The position numbers were made by a program, and so were the translations under genes. DNA of 64,000 bases. Source: Pedobacter sp. SL55 (GTDB taxonomy: Bacteria > Bacteroidota > Bacteroidia > Sphingobacteriales > Sphingobacteriaceae). The stretch covers positions 1,302,001 through 1,366,000 of the forward strand of contig NZ_CP113059.1 of assembly GCF_026625705.1 (NCBI RefSeq), read 5' to 3'. The notes under the pieces were generated by a model. That model was given only the letters and a program-made list of their open reading frames with translations. It was not told the origin of the DNA and searched no databases. Shown piece by piece: positions 8,227-15,728 of the stretch. Each line of letters starts with the position of its first letter. The stretch's first letter is position 1.

Positions 8227-9558
8227 TTAGCGAACTAAATCATCAATTGCCTTATTCACTTTTTCAAAGCTAAACTGACTTAAAGTTTGTTGCATTGCGG
8301 CAGTAATTTCAGCATTCATTAAATTACCAATAGTGCCTTCGTGTGTATGTTTCACTTCGTACATGGGCTTAAAAGTTCCCGTTTCAATTTGCTCGCCAAC
8401 TACTTTGTAAGCATCTCTAAAAGGCATTCCGTTTAAAGCCAACTCATTTACTACTTCTACACTAAATAGGTAATCGTATTTTTTGTCTTTCAAGATATCG
8501 TCTTTAATGCTGATGTGCTGCAACATGAAAGTGGTAATTTCCAAACATTCGTTCAATGAAATAAATGCCGGAAAGAGATTTTCTTTAAGTAGTTGCAAAT
8601 CTCTATGGTAGCCTGATGGCAAATTAGTGGTCATCATGGCTATTTCATTAGGCAAAGCCTGAATTTTATTACAACGAGAACGGATCAGCTCAAAAACATC
8701 CGGATTTTTTTTGTGTGGCATAATGCTACTGCCGGTAGTTAATTCTGATGGGAAACTGATGAACCCGAAGTTTTGGTTGATGAACAAGCAAACATCCATG
8801 GCCATTTTGGCTAAAGTTGCGGCAACCGATGACATGGCCTGCGCCAAAATTCTTTCGGTTTTACCGCGACCCATTTGTGCATAAACCACGTTATAATTTA
8901 AGCTTTCGAAACCTAAAAGCTGTGTGGTTAATGTTCTGTTTAGCGGAAATGACGAGCCATAACCCGCAGCAGAACCCAGTGGATTTTTATTGGTAATTTT
9001 CCAAGCGGCAAGCATCAGCTCCATATCATCGGCCAGGCTTTCGGCATAGGCGCCGAACCACAAACCAAAAGACGATGGCATGGCAATTTGTAAGTGCGTA
9101 TAGCCTGGCAACAACTTGCTTTTATGTTCTTCGCTTAGTTTGATGAGCTGATTGAACAAAGCTTCGGTGTTGCCCACCATTTCTTCAATACAACTGCGGA
9201 AATATAGTTTTAAATCTACCAGCACTTGATCATTACGTGAACGACCGCTATGGATTTTCTTGCCAGCTTCGCCAATGCGTTGCGTTAGCAACCATTCTAC
9301 CTGCGAGTGTACATCTTCTACACTATCTTCAATCACAAAGTTGCCTTCTTCAATTTCTTTGTAGATATCTTTTAGCGCAGCTTGAACTTCTTTAAGCTCT
9401 TCGGCGGTTAATAAGTTGATGGATTCTAGCATTTGCGTGTGTGCTAAAGAGCCCAACACATCAAACTTTGCCATTTGCAAATCTAGCTCACGGTCTTTAC
9501 CTACCGTGAAGTTTTCTACAAATTGGTTTACATCAATATTTTTCTGCCAAATCTTCAT
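8227..9558 (-). CDS. argH: Argininosuccinate lyase
   Basis: ArgH splits argininosuccinate into arginine and fumarate, the last step of arginine synthesis, as a cytoplasmic tetramer. The 443-residue length is normal. Visible signatures are HSGRSRNDQV (about residue 102), TPGYTHLQIA-type PGYTHLQIAMPSSFG, and the fumarase/aspartase-superfamily loop GSSIMPHKKNPD with the catalytic serine. The gene is the final biosynthetic gene of the cluster. Its start is followed (upstream on the minus strand) by an AT-rich repeat at 9563-9594 placed only 4 bases from the ATG, so any ribosome-binding sequence lies at or in the repeat. Confidence 0.97.
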   Translation of the reverse strand: MKIWQKNIDVNQFVENFTVGKDRELDLQMAKFDVLGSLAHTQMLESINLLTAEELKEVQAALKDIYKEIEEGNFVIEDSVEDVHSQVEWLLTQRIGEAGKKIHSGRSRNDQVLVDLKLYFRSCIEEMVGNTEALFNQLIKLSEEHKSKLLPGYTHLQIAMPSSFGLWFGAYAESLADDMELMLAAWKITNKNPLGSAAGYGSSFPLNRTLTTQLLGFESLNYNVVYAQMGRGKTERILAQAMSSVAATLAKMAMDVCLFINQNFGFISFPSELTTGSSIMPHKKNPDVFELIRSRCNKIQALPNEIAMMTTNLPSGYHRDLQLLKENLFPAFISLNECLEITTFMLQHISIKDDILKDKKYDYLFSVEVVNELALNGMPFRDAYKVVGEQIETGTFKPMYEVKHTHEGTIGNLMNAEITAAMQQTLSQFSFEKVNKAIDDLVR

Positions 9559-9562
9559 TTCA

Positions 9563-9594
9563 ATTTACGATTTTAGAATTACGACTTACGATTT
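9563..9594. repeat. AT-rich TTACGATTT-type repeat (solo copy)
   Basis: This close relative of the repeat bounding the four-helix-bundle gene at 11425-11457 shares the TTAGAATTACGA core. It stands directly upstream of argH. Confidence 0.7.
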
Positions 9595-9605
9595 GCTCTC
9601 CTGTC

Positions 9606-9666
9606 CGTCACCCTGAATTTATTTCAGGGTCTGTTTAGCTGATGCTGAAATAAATTCAGCATGACG
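9606..9666. repeat. Inverted pair of CGTCA-hairpin-TC elements
   Basis: The plus-strand copy (9606-9631) is CGTCA with stem CCCTGA/TCAGGG. The minus-strand copy (9641-9666) is CGTCA with stem TGCTGA/TCAGCA. Both have the same ATTTATT loop, so stems differ by compensating changes while loop and ends stay constant. The arrangement is REPIN-like. Confidence 0.85.
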
Positions 9667-9683
9667 ATAAGAATAAGCGCTCT

Positions 9684-10268
9684 CTATAAATTTGCCGCTA
9701 ATTTAAGTTTTATTTCTGGCCATTCGCTTTTCAGGATGCTATAAAATACCGTATTGCGAATAAAACCATCTGCTATTTTCATGTGCTGTCTTAACGTACC
9801 TTCTTCGGTTGCACCCAATTTTAATATCGCTTTGCGTGATTGTACATTTCGTTCATCAGCTTTGAGCTCAATTCTATTTAAACCCAAAATTTCAAAACCA
9901 TACTTTAAGATTTCGTATTTCATGGCTTTGTTTAAACCAGATCCTTGATATGCTTTGCCAATCCAAGTCCATCCAATTTGACCGCGTTCATCCTTCCAAC
10001 TGATTTCTGCTAAACGAGTACATCCAGCTACTTTTCCAGAAACGGGATCTATAATTACCCAAACCGCACAATTACCATCATTTCTATCTTTTATAGCCGA
10101 TTGGATGTATTGATTTAGGTTTTCTCTAATGCTTAAATCTTTCAAGCCATAAACCCAAAGTTCCTTTTCTTGCGCAATTGGCCAAAGTAAATCTTCATCG
10201 CTTTGCTGTAAAGGGCGAAGGATTACTTGTTGGTTTTGTAGAGTCGGCGACAGGTTGTGTTCAGTCAT
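9684..10268 (-). CDS. GNAT-family N-acetyltransferase (RimJ/RimL type)
   Basis: This 194-residue GNAT acyltransferase has the RimJ/RimL layout. VILRPLQQSDEDLLWPIA is the N-terminal strand-helix, and the acetyl-CoA-binding region GKAYQGSGLNKAMKYEILKY corresponds to motif A. NVQSRKAILKLGATEEGTLR is the C-terminal motif B seen in ribosomal-protein alanine acetyltransferase relatives. It sits between argE and argH in the arginine cluster with repeats on both sides. The position alone does not prove a role in arginine synthesis, and the RimJ/L-like pattern argues for acting on a protein or small amine. The substrate is unknown. Confidence 0.85.
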   Translation of the reverse strand: MTEHNLSPTLQNQQVILRPLQQSDEDLLWPIAQEKELWVYGLKDLSIRENLNQYIQSAIKDRNDGNCAVWVIIDPVSGKVAGCTRLAEISWKDERGQIGWTWIGKAYQGSGLNKAMKYEILKYGFEILGLNRIELKADERNVQSRKAILKLGATEEGTLRQHMKIADGFIRNTVFYSILKSEWPEIKLKLAANL

Positions 10269-10275
10269 TTAATTT

Positions 10276-10360
10276 CCCCCTTTGCCTGTCGGCATCTCTC
10301 CCAAAGGGAGAGAAAAGCTTTATGAAAAGTCAAATCGTAATTCGTCAATCTAAATTCTAC
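10276..10360. repeat. Two adjoining dispersed repeats between argE and GNAT
   Basis: 10276-10312 is a CCCTTTG...CAAAGGG-type GC hairpin. 10332-10360 is a TCGTAATTCGTCAATC repeat sharing about 20 exact bases with a stretch inside argC (18378-18412). Confidence 0.65.
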
Positions 10361-11421
10361 AATCCCACCACTGGTTTTAACATTGCAATATAACCTTCTA
10401 CGCCTTCGGCAACTTCCCTAACATATAAAAACTCATCGGCCATGTGCGAGCGACCAGAAAAACCAGGGCCGCATTTTAACGATGGAATTGATAATAAGGC
10501 TTGATCAGAAGTAGTTGGTGAGCCGTAAGTGGTTTTTCCTAAAGCAATGCCAGAAACCACAATTGGGTGATTTTTATCAATTGACGATGGTTTTAACCTT
10601 ACCGAACGAGGTTTTACTTCGCAGCTCACATGTTGTTTGATGATTTCTACCACTTCCTCGTTGGTATAGGCATCGGTTACGCGAACATCAACCGTGAAAG
10701 TACAATTTGCGGGCACCACGTTATGTTGCGAACCGGCATTGATAATCGTTACCGTCATTTTTACCGGACCAAAAACCTCGGAAACCTTTGGGAACTGATA
10801 AGTGCGGAACCATTCGATATCTGGTAACGCTTTGTAAATCGCGTTTTCGCCTTCTTCACGGGCGGCATGGCCAGCCTTTCCGTGAGCGGTGCAGTCAATT
10901 ACCAATAAGCCTTTTTCGGCAATGGCCAAATGCATTTCAGTTGGTTCGCCAACAATGGCAAATTCCAGTTCGCCCAAATCTGGGATTACCAGTTCTAAAC
11001 CATTATTACCAGAGATTTCTTCTTCGGCAGTTGCCGCCAAACAGAAGTTATATTTTAAATTTTCGTGCTCGTAAAAATATAGGAAAGTAGCAATTAACGA
11101 TACCAGACAGCCGCCTGCATCATTACTACCCAAACCATACAATTTACCATCTTCAATAGCAGCATCATAGGGATCACGTGTGTAGCCCGAATTTGGTTTC
11201 ACCGTATCGTGATGTGAATTCAATAAAATGGTCGGCTTAGCCGCATCAAAATGCTTGTTATAAGCCCAAACGTTATTCAGTTTACGGTTAGTTTTGATAC
11301 CGTGTTCACCCAAAAACTGCGCAATCAAGTTCGCCGTTCTATCTTCTTCCTTACTAAAAGACTGTATGCGGATCAAATCACGCAACAATTCAGTAATTTC
11401 TTTAATTAGTTTATCAATCAT
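10357..11421 (-). CDS. argE: M20-family deacylase of the arginine pathway (acetylornithine/acetylcitrulline deacetylase-like)
   Basis: The product is a 354-residue zinc amidohydrolase of the M20 family. Metal ligands are visible in LLNSHHDTVKP (about residue 68) and SNDAGG. The catalytic glutamates are in AATAEEEISGNNG (about 130) and the final histidine in FSGRSHMADEF. In pathways that use an N-acyl-ornithine carbamoyltransferase, as this cluster does, the deacylase acts on N-acylcitrulline rather than N-acetylornithine, so the native substrate is probably N-acetyl- or N-succinyl-citrulline. It lies directly downstream of a four-helix-bundle cassette whose repeat ends 3 bases before the ATG. 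Confidence 0.9.
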   Translation of the reverse strand: MIDKLIKEITELLRDLIRIQSFSKEEDRTANLIAQFLGEHGIKTNRKLNNVWAYNKHFDAAKPTILLNSHHDTVKPNSGYTRDPYDAAIEDGKLYGLGSNDAGGCLVSLIATFLYFYEHENLKYNFCLAATAEEEISGNNGLELVIPDLGELEFAIVGEPTEMHLAIAEKGLLVIDCTAHGKAGHAAREEGENAIYKALPDIEWFRTYQFPKVSEVFGPVKMTVTIINAGSQHNVVPANCTFTVDVRVTDAYTNEEVVEIIKQHVSCEVKPRSVRLKPSSIDKNHPIVVSGIALGKTTYGSPTTSDQALLSIPSLKCGPGFSGRSHMADEFLYVREVAEGVEGYIAMLKPVVGL

Positions 11422-11424
11422 TCT

Positions 11425-11457
11425 ATTTACGATGTTAGAATTACGATTTACGATTTT
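11425..11457. repeat. Left inverted repeat of four-helix-bundle cassette 1
   Basis: An ATTTACGATGTTAGAATTAC-type repeat. Its counterpart on the other side of the ORF (11810-11840) is a similar sequence in inverted orientation. The stop codon and last three residues of the ORF are encoded by this repeat. Confidence 0.75.
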
Positions 11458-11809
11458 GTTCGTTTCTGCGAATAGTAACTATTGATGCCACTATTATCGA
11501 TAACAATTCATTTCCCTCTTCCCAATTACTTCGAATAAATTCTTTCTCATTAGGATTGAATTCTTCCAACAATTCTAGAAAGAACATCGTTTCATCTAAC
11601 TCTTCTTCAACTATCTTTAATTTATTTATGAAATCTGCAGTTGATTTTGCTCTACATGCAGCCCTATAGTTTGCTCCAACTGAACTAGAACATCTTACTA
11701 ACTGATTTGAGTAGTTTTTATTTATCACGTTATACGACAAACGCAAAATTAGCTTAGCAATTGAAATAGAATATGCTTTTGTACGCTGTTTTAACGTTTC
11801 GCTGTTCAT
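11441..11809 (-). CDS. Four-helix-bundle protein (23S rRNA intervening-sequence family)
   Basis: This 122-residue all-helical protein is of the four-helix-bundle (S23/IVP, TIGR02436-like) family. It carries the usual LVRCSSSVGANYRAACRAKS segment (about residues 37-56), where the family motif is Q-x-x-R(S/A)xxSxxxNxxE, and FINKLKIVEEELDETMFFLELL later on. Members were first noticed in 23S rRNA intervening sequences. Their biochemical role is unknown, though a nucleic-acid-linked role has been proposed. This copy lies between proC and argE and is bounded by inverted AT-rich repeats, so it looks like a self-contained cassette of about 416 bases. Two more related genes lie at 15771 and 17302. Confidence 0.85.
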   Translation of the reverse strand: MNSETLKQRTKAYSISIAKLILRLSYNVINKNYSNQLVRCSSSVGANYRAACRAKSTADFINKLKIVEEELDETMFFLELLEEFNPNEKEFIRSNWEEGNELLSIIVASIVTIRRNEQNRKS

Positions 11810-11840
11810 AATCGTAAATCTAAAATCGTACTTCGTAAAT
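11810..11840. repeat. Right inverted repeat of four-helix-bundle cassette 1
   Basis: AATCGTAAATCTAAAATCGT and following bases run from the ORF's start codon to 4 bases from the proC stop. Confidence 0.75.
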
Positions 11841-11844
11841 CCAC

Positions 11845-12651
11845 TTACTCGTTATAAAGTCCACCAGCTTTTTTAGCCGAAAGTTTAATGCCTTTAATAA
11901 GCGATGAACTGAAACCGTTATGTTCCATTTCATTTAAGCCTGCAATGGTACAACCTTTCGGCGAAGTTACCTTATCTATTTCAGTTTCTGGGTGCGTTTC
12001 GTTCAGCAACAATAAATCTGCAGCTCCCTTTGCAGTTTGCACCGCCATTTTCAAAGCATCGTGTGCATGGAAACCAATCTCCACCCCACCTTGCGATGCA
12101 GCCCTAATGCTACGCAAAAAGAACGCAATACCACAAGCACATAAAGCAGTTGCCGATGTCATTAAATCTTCTTGGATGGTAACTACTGCACCCACAGTTT
12201 CGAACAAAGTTACCACTTCATTCAAATTCTCTTCCGAAGCATTATCCGTAGCTACGCAAGTCATGCTTTGGCCAATGGAAATTGCCGTGTTTGGCATAGC
12301 CCTAATTACCTGCACATTTTCGCCTAGTTCTTTGCGTACATCGGCACAGCTTACGCCCGAAATTACTGAAACGAACAGCTGTTTTTCTGGATTTACGGCA
12401 GGAGCCAATTGCGTTAGAACTTTCTTTAGTTGCTGTGGAAGTACCGCTAAAACTACGACGTCCACACCTTCAATTGCGGTTAAATTATCATCGCTTACCT
12501 TAAAACCAGCCGCTACTTCTTCCGTCATCAATTTGATGTTTCTACGGGTTAAAGTAATGTCTTCTGCCTTGCAATAAGTTTTGTTAACCAGTCCTTTGGC
12601 TAAAGACAGGCCGATATTTCCGCTACCGATTATGGTTATTTTTTTATTCAT
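11845..12651 (-). CDS. proC: Pyrroline-5-carboxylate reductase
   Basis: ProC reduces pyrroline-5-carboxylate to proline with NAD(P)H. The 268-residue protein begins with the nucleotide-binding KKITIIGSGNIGLSLAKGL and contains VVLAVLPQQL, VIRAMPNTAISIGQSMT (the family MPNTP-type region), and the C-terminal PGGxTxxGL-like SPKGCTIAGLNEME. That last stretch matches the ProC signature with some substitutions. Arginine and proline share glutamate-derived precursors, and proC is often found in Bacteroidota arg clusters, so its place here is expected. It is well conserved and intact. Confidence 0.93.
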   Translation of the reverse strand: MNKKITIIGSGNIGLSLAKGLVNKTYCKAEDITLTRRNIKLMTEEVAAGFKVSDDNLTAIEGVDVVVLAVLPQQLKKVLTQLAPAVNPEKQLFVSVISGVSCADVRKELGENVQVIRAMPNTAISIGQSMTCVATDNASEENLNEVVTLFETVGAVVTIQEDLMTSATALCACGIAFFLRSIRAASQGGVEIGFHAHDALKMAVQTAKGAADLLLLNETHPETEIDKVTSPKGCTIAGLNEMEHNGFSSSLIKGIKLSAKKAGGLYNE

Positions 12652-13061
12652 TTGATTACACGGATTTAATGATTACTCCGATTGATATTTTATAATGTCT
12701 TACTGAGCGTAGTTGAAGTATTTGAAAAGCAGTGGCAGTAGTTCTTTTTATCGTTCGTCCTGCCTGTCCCGTATTTATCGGGGCTATTCGCTACAATCTT
12801 TTTTAAACTTCTTGTCATGCTGAGCCTTTCGAAGCACATTTCATCGCTCACAATGCTTCGACAGGCTCAGCATGACAGATAACGAAGGTTTTCGCTAAAA
12901 AAAGTATTGCCGCTGCTATCAGGTTTAGAAAACTCACTTTTGTGTCTTTTACAATCAAACACCCCGCCCTTTGGGCACCCCTCTAAAAGAGGGGAATTTG
13001 CAAAATGCCCAAGCTCTAGTGCAAGTCCCCTTTAGAGCCTGTCCCGACCATTCGGGAGGAT
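12652..13061. other. 410-bp interval made almost wholly of dispersed repeats
   Basis: No gene is seen. In order it holds a GAGCGTAGTTGAAGTATTT-type sequence (about 12704), a CCCGTATTTATCGGGG hairpin (about 12769), and an inverted pair TGTCATGCTGAGCC...GAAGCA (12813-12836 and 12854-12877). The CCCCTCT...AGAGGGG repeat follows (12967-12999), then an opposing AAGTCCCC...GGGGCTT arm that runs up to the end of argB. Confidence 0.75.
12813..12877. repeat. Inverted pair of GTCA-hairpin elements
   Basis: TGTCATGCTGAGCCTTTCGA starts the left arm and its near reverse complement ends the right arm, with 17 bases between. The arms differ at one base. This fits the general inverted-pair layout of the CGTCA class, with T in place of the first C. 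Confidence 0.75.
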
Positions 13062-13850
13062 TTAGGGGCTTAATTTCGTCCCAAAATTTCCTTTCGCTAT
13101 CTCCGCCAACTCATCGGCTTTGCCAATAAAAACCGAAGTTACGCCTTTGTTAATTGCCTCAAAAGCGTTTTGCAATTTTGGTATCATACCGCCAGCTATT
13201 GTACCATCCGCTTTTAAAGGTTCAAAATCAGCAGAGCGAATTTCTCTCACTACGCTTGCATCATCGTTTACATCTTTCAGCACACCTTTTTTCTCAAAGC
13301 AATATACTAAATGTGTTTCATAAACGCTCGACATAGCCACCGCCACTGCTGATGCAATAGTATCCGCATTGGTATTCAGCAATTGAGTTTCTCCATCGTG
13401 GGTGATGGCACATAAAACAGGAGTTAAACCTGCTTTTAACAAGCTATCCAACATGGTTGAAGACACAGAATTTTCATCTAAATCGCCGACAAAACCATAG
13501 TCAATTTCCTTAACAGGTCTTTTCTTTGCTTTAATGATGTTGCCGTCTGCACCGGTTAAACCAATGGCGTTATTGCCTTTAGCCTGTAATTGGGCCACCA
13601 TATTTTTGTTGATTAACCCTGCATACACCATTGTAACCACACGCAAAGTATCAATATCGGTAATCCTCCTTCCGTCAATCATTTTCGCTTCAATGCCCAT
13701 AGCCGCACTGGTTTCTGTCGCTATTTTTCCACCACCATGAATTAAAATTTTTGGTCCATCGAGGGAGGTAAAATCTTGCAAGAAATGATGTAGGTTTTCG
13801 GAGTTGTCAATAACGTTTCCGCCTATTTTGATGATGGTTAGTTTTTGCAT
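13062..13850 (-). CDS. argB: N-acylglutamate kinase (acetylglutamate kinase)
   Basis: ArgB phosphorylates N-acetyl- (or N-acyl-) glutamate, the second step of arginine synthesis. The 262-residue amino-acid-kinase-fold protein shows the N-terminal lysine loop TIIKIGGNVID and the glycine-rich KILIHGGGKIATE (about residue 34). NADTIASAVAVAM (about 176) and GGMIPKLQNAFEAINKGV near the C-terminus complete the ATP and substrate sites. It is intact and normal in length. It is followed by the 410-bp repeat block before proC and preceded by a VOC-family gene. Confidence 0.95.
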   Translation of the reverse strand: MQKLTIIKIGGNVIDNSENLHHFLQDFTSLDGPKILIHGGGKIATETSAAMGIEAKMIDGRRITDIDTLRVVTMVYAGLINKNMVAQLQAKGNNAIGLTGADGNIIKAKKRPVKEIDYGFVGDLDENSVSSTMLDSLLKAGLTPVLCAITHDGETQLLNTNADTIASAVAVAMSSVYETHLVYCFEKKGVLKDVNDDASVVREIRSADFEPLKADGTIAGGMIPKLQNAFEAINKGVTSVFIGKADELAEIAKGNFGTKLSP

Positions 13851-13914
13851 ATGTCAATTGTTAAATTGCTCTATTGTATTATTGTTGAAAATAGCAAATT
13901 CAACTGTATCTACC

Positions 13915-14259
13915 TTATTCTGACCAAACTGCTAATTCATAGCCATCAGGGTCGGTAAATTGGAAACGTCTACCGCCTGGAAAGCTAAATATATCTTGAA
14001 CAATAATTCCGCCAGCAGCCAATACTCTTTCTCTAGTTTCTTCAAGGTTTGAAGAGTAAAGCACTACCAAAATAGTTCCGTTAACGGGTTTGCCTGTGGT
14101 AAATCCGCCATCAACGTACTCACCTTCAAATGATGTATAGTCTGGGCCATAATCTGTAAACTTCCAGTCAAAGCATTTGCTGTAGAAATCCTTAGCTCGG
14201 TTGACATCTGCCGATAAGAATTCGATGTATTGTATCTGTTCGTGTTTTAGTTTTTGCAT
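13915..14259 (-). CDS. VOC-superfamily (glyoxalase/bleomycin-resistance-like) protein
   Basis: This 114-residue single-domain protein has paired beta-alpha-beta-beta-beta halves. IQYIEFLSADVNRAKDFYSK opens the first, with the typical 'xFYxxxFxW' (DFYSKCFDWKF). GGIIVQDIFSFPGGRRFQFTDPDGYELAVW closes the second, with the conserved F-x-DPDG-x-E metal-binding region. Members are metal-dependent lyases, isomerases or dioxygenases, or simple binding proteins. The substrate here is unknown. It sits between argB and the GIY-YIG cassette in the arg cluster. It is probably a passenger, since VOC genes are common and mobile between operons. Confidence 0.85.
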   Translation of the reverse strand: MQKLKHEQIQYIEFLSADVNRAKDFYSKCFDWKFTDYGPDYTSFEGEYVDGGFTTGKPVNGTILVVLYSSNLEETRERVLAAGGIIVQDIFSFPGGRRFQFTDPDGYELAVWSE

Positions 14260-14269
14260 GGTTGTTTCA

Positions 14270-14296
14270 CGTCATTGCGAGGCACGAAGCAATCTT
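14270..14296 (+). repeat. CGTCA-hairpin-TC element, left end of GIY-YIG cassette 1
   Basis: CGTCATTGCGAGGCACGAAG and the following CAATCTT. Its inverted partner at 14643-14669 matches at 26 of 27 bases. Confidence 0.9.
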
Positions 14297-14321
14297 AAAG
14301 CGATTGCTAGATCAACCTACA

Positions 14322-14612
14322 TTAATCTAATGTCTCAAATAAATCTAACCAATATGGATTTAGACTTTTCACTAATTCTATTTTTTGTTCTCTACTTCCT
14401 CTTATTCTTTTTTCTTCATCTATAGCTTCCTCAATATTAGGGAAAAATTGGAAGTAAACGAGTTTATAACACTTATATCTTGAGGTAAAACTTGTTGGAT
14501 AAACACTGTTTTTATGTTGCCAAATTCTATCTCTCAAATTGGAGGTTACTCCGGTATAGTACACATTGTTAAAATCGTTTGTCATAATGTAAACACAACC
14601 ACCTCTTTGCAT
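14322..14612 (-). CDS. Small GIY-YIG nuclease-domain protein inside an inverted repeat pair
   Basis: The 96-residue protein is essentially one GIY-YIG domain of the UPF0213/YhbQ-like type. The first motif is VYIMTN (for GIY) and the second is YYTGVTSNLRDRIWQHK (for YIG plus the conserved arginine). The metal-binding glutamate is in IEEAIDEEKRIRG, and NPYWLDL closes the domain. All catalytic positions look present. The gene lies between two oppositely directed CGTCATTGCGAGG elements (14270-14296, 14643-14669), making a unit of 400 bases set exactly between argF' and the VOC gene. A second gene with the same layout is at 58722. A role as the nuclease that moves or maintains these repeats is inferred. 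Confidence 0.9.
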   Translation of the reverse strand: MQRGGCVYIMTNDFNNVYYTGVTSNLRDRIWQHKNSVYPTSFTSRYKCYKLVYFQFFPNIEEAIDEEKRIRGSREQKIELVKSLNPYWLDLFETLD

Positions 14613-14642
14613 AAAAAGATAAATTTACTGACCCATAGTTGT

Positions 14643-14669
14643 AAGATTGCTTCGTTCCTCGCAATGACG
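14643..14669 (-). repeat. CGTCA-hairpin-TC element, right end of GIY-YIG cassette 1
   Basis: Inverted copy of 14270-14296 with a single difference, ending 8 bases before the argF' stop codon. Confidence 0.9.
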
Positions 14670-14677
14670 GGGATAAT

Positions 14678-15727
14678 TTACAAGTTTTCCAACATTGCTT
14701 TCAACACCGCCTGTGCAGACCATAATCTATTCCCTGCTTCGTGGATTACCAATGAGTTTGGTCCATCTAATATCTCAGAAGATAATTCTAAATCACGGCG
14801 AACAGGTAAACAGTGCATTACTTTTGCATTGTTGGTTAATTTTAGCTTTTCGTTATCCATCATCCATCCCTCTGGAAAATCTAACAACTTGCCGTACTCT
14901 TTGTAGCTACTCCAGTTTTTCACATAAACATAATCAGCATCGGCGATAGCTTCATCTAAGTTATGAGAAATTTTAGCGCCAGGAGTAAAACCTTCTTCCA
15001 GTTCAAAACCTTCTGGTTGCGCAATGGTAAAATCTAACATTTCTTCTGCTTGCGCTTTGCACATCCACTCGGCAAAAGAATTTGGCACTGCTTGTGGCAA
15101 AGGTTTAATGTGTGGTGCCCAAGCTAAAACTACTTTTGGAAGCCCCCTTCCAGCCTCCCCAAAAGAGAGAGGAGTTTGCGCTTCAGCAAGTTTAAGCGAG
15201 TTGCTACTCCCTTCCCTTTGGGAAGGGTTGGGGATGGGCTTCCACGTTTCTGTAATGGTAACCAAATCTGCCAAACTTTGTAAAGGATGTCTGGTAGCGC
15301 TTTCTAAGCTTACCACAGGCACGCCACAAAATTTCACAAACTTATTGAAAAACTGTTCGTTATAATCTTCTTCTCTGTTTTGCAGTTTTGGGAAAGAACG
15401 CAAACCTAAAATATCGCAATATTCGCCCATTACAGCAGCAGCTTCGCGGATATGCTCAACAGTGGTGCCGTTCATGATCACACCGTCTTGCGTTTCCAAA
15501 GCCCAGCCTTCCTTATCCATGTTCATTACCATCACATTCATCCCTAAATTTAAGGCAGCTTTTTGCGTGCTTAAACGGGTACGCAAACTCGGGTTCATAA
15601 ATACCAATCCGAGGGTTTTATTTTTGCCCAAATCGCTATGTGCGTACGGACTAGCCTTGAGTGCCAAAGCACTTGCTACTAATTGTTTGATGTCTTGCAC
15701 ATCATGTACGGAAGAGAATAATTTCAT
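14678..15727 (-). CDS. argF': N-acylornithine carbamoyltransferase with an in-frame repeat insertion
   Basis: The enzyme transfers a carbamoyl group from carbamoyl phosphate to N-acetyl- or N-succinyl-ornithine. Seen in the 349-residue protein are the carbamoyl-phosphate loop NPSLRTRLSTQKAALNLG (about residue 46), HPLQSLADLVTI, and the MHCLPVRRDLE motif near 310. The WALETQDGVIMNG and EEMLDFTIAQPEGFEL regions are characteristic of acylornithine rather than ornithine transcarbamylases. About 34 residues near position 163-196 (IPNPSQREG ... PLSFGEAGRGLP) match no part of the family and are encoded by a dispersed repeat at 15140-15241. Without them the protein would be close to the usual 315-320 residues. 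The ATG is one base from the left repeat of a four-helix-bundle cassette. Confidence 0.93.
   Translation of the reverse strand: MKLFSSVHDVQDIKQLVASALALKASPYAHSDLGKNKTLGLVFMNPSLRTRLSTQKAALNLGMNVMVMNMDKEGWALETQDGVIMNGTTVEHIREAAAVMGEYCDILGLRSFPKLQNREEDYNEQFFNKFVKFCGVPVVSLESATRHPLQSLADLVTITETWKPIPNPSQREGSSNSLKLAEAQTPLSFGEAGRGLPKVVLAWAPHIKPLPQAVPNSFAEWMCKAQAEEMLDFTIAQPEGFELEEGFTPGAKISHNLDEAIADADYVYVKNWSSYKEYGKLLDFPEGWMMDNEKLKLTNNAKVMHCLPVRRDLELSSEILDGPNSLVIHEAGNRLWSAQAVLKAMLENL
15140..15241. repeat. In-frame dispersed repeat inside argF'
   Basis: This 102-base (34-codon) segment starts AAGCCC and ends GGGCTT, with inner hairpins such as CCCTTCCCTTTGGGAAGGG. Its composition matches the intergenic GC-hairpin repeats, and it is read through as coding sequence. 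Confidence 0.8.
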
Positions 15728-15728
15728 T

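Noticed and set aside
11888-12577. Long open frame (229 codons) on the plus strand opposite proC
   Set aside because: It is antisense to the well-supported proC and has no family-like sequence; codon bias of the real gene keeps the opposite strand open.
12652-13061. Possible CRISPR array or small RNA gene in the repeat-rich gap
   Set aside because: Repeats here are different from each other and unevenly spaced, with no constant spacer length; no cas genes in the window.
14270-14669. GIY-YIG gene as a homing endonuclease in an intron or intein
   Set aside because: The unit lies between genes, not within one, and no intron or intein signals are seen; the terminal inverted repeats point to a different mode.
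15024-15365. Plus-strand frame with PLPASPKERGVCASASLS-like sequence in argF'
   Set aside because: It is the opposite-strand reading of the inserted repeat and has no independent support.
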